From: an uncultured Thermomicrobia bacterium
GTDB taxonomy: Bacteria > Chloroflexota > Chloroflexia > Thermomicrobiales > JALYUS01
Assembly: GCA_937968015.1 (NCBI GenBank)
Contig: CALBSO010000095.1
Coordinates: 1-64,000, forward strand
Direction: 5' to 3'
Length of the DNA stretch: 64,000 nucleotides
Under the pieces are notes generated by a model. That model made no database searches, had not been told where the DNA came from, and saw only the letters and a list, made by a program, of their open reading frames with translations. Positions 60,710-64,000 of the stretch are shown piece by piece. Each line of letters opens with the position of its first letter. The stretch's first letter is position 1. The position numbers and the translations under genes were made by a program.

Positions 60710-61190
60710 TTGTCGCCTCCAATGCGGTGAGCCGGTGTGCGACGGCGGCGCGGGCATCTGGAAATGGGCGCAAGGCTTCGACGATCACCGCCTGCACCCG
60801 CTGCCATTCCGGGCTAATAAGGATGTTCACCGTGCTGGCGTCTTGTAGTTCGCCCAGGAGTTTCGCCTGCATCTCAATCTGGCGCTGGATGCGGTCTATC
60901 GCCTTAAGCGCCAGGTGCGCATCGTCGCGTTCCCGCGCCTCGGAGAGAATGGCAAGGCTCTCGGCATTGACGCGCGCCAGTTGCGCCACGACATCGAGCG
61001 CATGGGCCGCGTCGCCCACCTCCTTTGCGGCGGCGAGCGCTGCGGGCAGATGCCGGTCCCGATGGCGGGCGAGCGCGTCCTCGGAAACGCGGTATAGCGC
61101 GGAGAGTTCACGCAAGGGCTTCCCGGCGACAATCTCGCGATCTATCGCCTGTGGGTCTTTGTGGGCGCAGACTGTGCATGTTCGCGGCAT
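60693..61190 (-). CDS. Terminase small subunit-like DNA-binding protein
   Basis: 165 residues. N-terminal CTVCAHKDPQAIDREI zinc-like C-x-x-C, then a helix-turn-helix ELSALYRVSEDALARHRDRH, and a coiled helical middle. Directly upstream of the terminase large gene and overlapping it by 17 nt, the usual terS-terL arrangement. The zinc-like pair is incomplete (only two Cys plus His). Confidence 0.7.
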   Translation of the reverse strand: MPRTCTVCAHKDPQAIDREIVAGKPLRELSALYRVSEDALARHRDRHLPAALAAAKEVGDAAHALDVVAQLARVNAESLAILSEARERDDAHLALKAIDRIQRQIEMQAKLLGELQDASTVNILISPEWQRVQAVIVEALRPFPDARAAVAHRLTALEATNESRG

Positions 61191-61193
61191 GAA

Positions 61194-61505
61194 TTATCGC
61201 CGTCCCTTCTGATACTCGGCTTGGAGCCGCATGCAGTAATCGTGATCGTCCTCGTTGGCGCACTGCTCAATGTTAACAAGCCGCCCATACTCGCGTACGG
61301 CGCAGGGTACCCACACGATGGATGTCTGTCCCGCGCGCGGCAACCAGGTGTCAAGCACCCATCCCGGTAGGCTGACGAGGGCGAGTGCGTCCTCAATGGT
61401 CAGTGAGCGGAGCGGCACTCCTAGCCGCTCCTTGAAATCTTCCGCCGATGAGATGCCGCGCTCGGCACACGCGAGGTTGAAGGCATCGGTGGGACTAATC
61501 ATCAC
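61194..61505 (-). CDS. Hypothetical phage-associated small protein
   Basis: 103 residues. ATG at 61505 overlaps the stop of the replication gene. PTDAFNLACAERGISSAEDF and LTIEDALALVSLPGWVL suggest helical segments; a Cys and His pair (ANEDDHDYCMR) is seen near the end. No family recognised. Sits between the replication protein and terminase genes in the same direction. Confidence 0.6.
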   Translation of the reverse strand: MMISPTDAFNLACAERGISSAEDFKERLGVPLRSLTIEDALALVSLPGWVLDTWLPRAGQTSIVWVPCAVREYGRLVNIEQCANEDDHDYCMRLQAEYQKGRR

Positions 61506-63906
61506 TCGCCGCCCTTGTGTGCGATGCCAAGTCGATCACATTGGAAGGGCGCAAAGAGCGAGGACGTATTTCAGCGTCATCAGCGTCATCGGCGTTAATT
61601 CCGGTGCCACCAATGGCTTCGACCCGTAACGCTGTTGTGACGCTGGTAACGCTCGCAGCGTCATCGGCGTAATCACCAGCGTTATGCTTGTTTCCCTTGC
61701 TGTCATTGGCTTCGTCGGTGTCCCGTAACGCTGATAACGCTCGCAACGCTGTTTTGTCCTGTTCTTCTTGATCGGGGACGCCGAGCCATTGCAGGTGAAT
61801 TTCCCGCTGTTTCGGCCATTCAACGGACAGCCCGCCGGCGCGCAAGTTCGGCGCGGAGCGCTTCAACTCCCCTGATAGCCGGGCAGCATCCGCAGGCCAC
61901 CCGCGCTGTTTGCGTGTGGCCTCATCCGTGTGTGCGACCAATTCTCCCAGGAGGTTCGTCGCCGTGCCGTGCCACTCGCCTTTGCTCTTTACGAAGGTAG
62001 TCAGTGCGGTTGCGAGCGGCGATGCCTCGACAGCCAACTCGTGCGCGCTCGCCCGATTGTGGCTGTATGCGCGAAGGAAGTCGTCGGCGGTGAAGCCGAG
62101 CGCGGGGGCGGCGGCTGAAACCCAGAGCGCGAAGTCCGCCATGCGGGGCATGGTGTGTAAACGGATCGTGGGAAGGTTGCGGATTGCCATACTAACAGCG
62201 GTCAAAAGCGCGCCGATGATCGCCCGGCGCTCCTGCTCGAATGCCAGCCAGAGTTCCGCTTCTGACTGACGCTGATCGTCGGGGATGCGCCGGAGATTGA
62301 GCGGTATCAGACGGTCCAACAGGTCGCTCCGCGTGACAAAATCGGTAATGCCGTTCACGATGACAGGGCGCTGTGCGTCGATGATCGTCTCCTCGTCATC
62401 GGCGTAGAGTTCCCGCGTCGCGAACCCGCCTCCCGTCGCCAAGCGGCAGAGGGCATCACTAAGCCAAATCGGGAGCGTACTCACATTGTCGAACGCCAGA
62501 TGCCAGCCGTTCGTTGCGGCGATCATCAGGTCTCGCTCATCGCGCGGCATCGTCCGTAGCGGAGCGGCGTTCGGATCGGTCAGGGACCGCATGATGCGGG
62601 CGAGGGTGGATTTCGCGCTACCTTGCTCTCCGAAGACGCCGAGTATCGGATACGGCCCGCGCGGGCGCATCGCCGCGACGAGCGCCGCGACGAAGAGAAT
62701 CCAATCGGCATCAGTGAGATTGATGAAGCGACGGAGCGTTTTTAGCGTTCCACCGTTAGCGGGCGTCGGGAGTGCGAGCATCCCCCTGGTGCGACGGAAG
62801 CGTACCGTCGAGTCGGTGACGATCCGCCAGCCGTCCCGGTCGATCTCCACGACGCGCCATGCGGCATCACCGAGGTCGAGGTAAATCGCGCCGTCGTGTT
62901 CGGCTAGCCGGATGAAGACGGGATGTTCTTCCCCATCGTATCGGGCGCAACCAGCGAGGGCGCTAACGGCATCCTGTACCGCCTGCGTGTTCGCGCTCCC
63001 GCCATACTCGCGATAGTAGCGATGTGCAAGCCACTCCTTAAAGCCGCGCGATGTGAGCCGGTGCGTTTCCCGGTGGCTGCCATTTGTGATCGTTGCGTAC
63101 GGGATGCCCTGCGGCGTGTGGAACAGTTCGGCCTCGTCCGCGAGCGCGATGAGGTCGTCCCGCTGCGGCGGGCGCTTGCTTTGGCGCGGCGATGTGTCGC
63201 CCGCCTCTTCGGTGGACGCGTCTCTCGCGAGGGTGTATATCTCCTCCATCATGTGACCAGCAAATAGGAAGTCATCAAGCCCTTGCTTTCCACCGTCAGC
63301 CGCAGGCGGTAGGAAGATGTGCCGGACGTGCGCCCCTCGCCGCGAGAGGAAAGCAGTTAGTCGGTCGAGCGCATTCTTGACGTTCGGGTTCGTCATCACG
63401 TCGGAGTCGAAACAGAGGGACACGTCACGGTCATTGAGGGCGATACTCTCCCAGTCGGGCAGCGCGACCGTGCCGCCCTGTTCGTTCTTGCCACGAAAGT
63501 TGAAGACGCCAAGAAGGGCGATGCAGTTTCCGCCCTGCGATACCGCCGCATCCCCCTTCTTTACTCCTTCCGTCACGATCAACGGCACGGAGGGATCGCC
63601 AAGAATCGGACGCACGGCGGGAGGGACATCAATCACCATGCGCGATCCGGCAGGCGTCTCATACTTGATCGGTTTTCCATCCCGTACGCGGGGATTGTCG
63701 GGCCGCAACTGGTAGAGCGCAACGCCACCGGCCACGCTATGCACTGGGACGAGTAGGGCCGGGACATAGGCCTGGTACTCTGCGAAACCGAGAGCGATGG
63801 CCTCCACCGGGTCGGTGATGCTGCGGTAGCCGCGTGCTGCCTGGACTTCGTTCGTGATGCCGGACGCGGCGAGTAGGTCCGCGTGCTGCGGGAGTAGCGA
63901 CGCCAT
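61495..63906 (-). CDS. DUF3854-type Toprim plus P-loop ATPase replication protein
   Basis: 803 residues from the ATG at 63906. N-terminal half: VTEGVKKGDAAVSQGGNCIAL, quoted in part (TEGVKKGDAAV), resembles the Toprim-like DUF3854 domain of plasmid and phage primases, with SLCFDSDVMTNPNVK as the second acidic motif. C-terminal half has a P-loop LGVFGEQGSAKSTLARIM at about 450 and LAFDNVSTLP (Walker B-like). Such proteins act in replication or maintenance of mobile elements. The last ~100 residues are rich in Asp, Ala, Asn and may be disordered. Confidence 0.75.
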   Translation of the reverse strand: MASLLPQHADLLAASGITNEVQAARGYRSITDPVEAIALGFAEYQAYVPALLVPVHSVAGGVALYQLRPDNPRVRDGKPIKYETPAGSRMVIDVPPAVRPILGDPSVPLIVTEGVKKGDAAVSQGGNCIALLGVFNFRGKNEQGGTVALPDWESIALNDRDVSLCFDSDVMTNPNVKNALDRLTAFLSRRGAHVRHIFLPPAADGGKQGLDDFLFAGHMMEEIYTLARDASTEEAGDTSPRQSKRPPQRDDLIALADEAELFHTPQGIPYATITNGSHRETHRLTSRGFKEWLAHRYYREYGGSANTQAVQDAVSALAGCARYDGEEHPVFIRLAEHDGAIYLDLGDAAWRVVEIDRDGWRIVTDSTVRFRRTRGMLALPTPANGGTLKTLRRFINLTDADWILFVAALVAAMRPRGPYPILGVFGEQGSAKSTLARIMRSLTDPNAAPLRTMPRDERDLMIAATNGWHLAFDNVSTLPIWLSDALCRLATGGGFATRELYADDEETIIDAQRPVIVNGITDFVTRSDLLDRLIPLNLRRIPDDQRQSEAELWLAFEQERRAIIGALLTAVSMAIRNLPTIRLHTMPRMADFALWVSAAAPALGFTADDFLRAYSHNRASAHELAVEASPLATALTTFVKSKGEWHGTATNLLGELVAHTDEATRKQRGWPADAARLSGELKRSAPNLRAGGLSVEWPKQREIHLQWLGVPDQEEQDKTALRALSALRDTDEANDSKGNKHNAGDYADDAASVTSVTTALRVEAIGGTGINADDADDAEIRPRSLRPSNVIDLASHTRAASDD

Positions 63907-64000
63907 CAACGCACCTATCCTTCGAGTGCGCCCTGTGTAGCGCGAATATAGATAACAGCGAGCGTCAAGTAGCGGGCTGCCTCCCACTCGCCGTGGTAGC
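63907..64000. other. Upstream edge, no feature
   Basis: 94 bp upstream of the replication gene to the window edge; an open frame continues but no conserved feature is seen. Confidence 0.3.

Overview
The window is a high-GC bacterial chromosome segment. Densely packed operons, strong AGGAGG-type ribosome binding sites, an F420-type luciferase-like oxidoreductase, an EtfAB plus Fe-S oxidoreductase pair of the menaquinone-linked type and long acyl-CoA degradation clusters suggest a Chloroflexota member (Thermomicrobia/Sphaerobacter-like). This placement is inferred from gene content only; no rRNA gene or other phylogenetic marker is present.

Layout. 0-2.7 kb: a PqqD / HPr-kinase-like / nucleotidyltransferase trio. 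2.8-13.8 kb: PsiE-like membrane protein, amidohydrolase, orphan response regulator with a coupled mini-ORF, MFS transporter, a split glycolate-oxidase-like pair (GlcD/GlcE types) with a HicBA toxin-antitoxin between the subunits, sugar epimerase, S9 peptidase, rRNA/tRNA methyltransferase. 13.8-24.5 kb: a long leftward run with a FahA-family hydrolase, two Gfo/Idh/MocA dehydrogenases, a peptide-type ABC importer (lipoprotein and two permeases, no ATPase) and an acyl-CoA synthetase; a divergent FadR-type GntR regulator faces a perfect 15-bp palindrome. 24.6-29.3 kb: phospholipase-D-like, LOG-family, M20 peptidase, RidA and metallo-beta-lactamase-fold genes. 29.4-45 kb: electron-transfer and beta-oxidation functions: ETF:menaquinone oxidoreductase-like Fe-S protein, EtfAB, two acyl-CoA dehydrogenases, MaoC hydratase, ADP-forming-type CoA ligase, two tandem SDRs, thiolase plus DUF35 partner, LLM oxidoreductase. 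Several gaps hold long hairpins, three of them built from 7-nt tandem repeats.

45.6-64 kb is accessory DNA. It opens with a 3' remnant of a tRNA-Thr gene, then a WYL regulator, a complete type I-E CRISPR-Cas operon (cas3-cas8e-cse2-cas7-cas5-cas6-cas1-cas2), a 43-repeat array, and phage-like genes (terminase large and small, a P-loop/DUF3854-like replication protein).

The main discovery lies in the 580 bp between the WYL gene and cas3. It has the layout of a CRISPR-regulated toxin-antitoxin (CreTA). A crRNA-like gene (creA candidate) carries a pseudo-repeat whose 7-bp stem differs from the array repeat by four compensatory base pairs but keeps the 8-nt handle, then a 20-nt pseudo-spacer, a degenerate second repeat and a 20-bp rho-independent terminator. 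The pseudo-spacer matches 13 of 14 seed-side bases, with the only mismatch at position 6, next to a 5'-AAG PAM just upstream of a near-consensus promoter. That promoter drives a structured RNA (creT candidate): a 66-nt hairpin followed by a 92-nt tRNA-like fold with a glycine (GCC) anticodon and an abnormal 7-bp variable arm. The proposed logic is that Cascade guided by CreA silences a tRNA-like toxin, so loss of the cas genes would release it.
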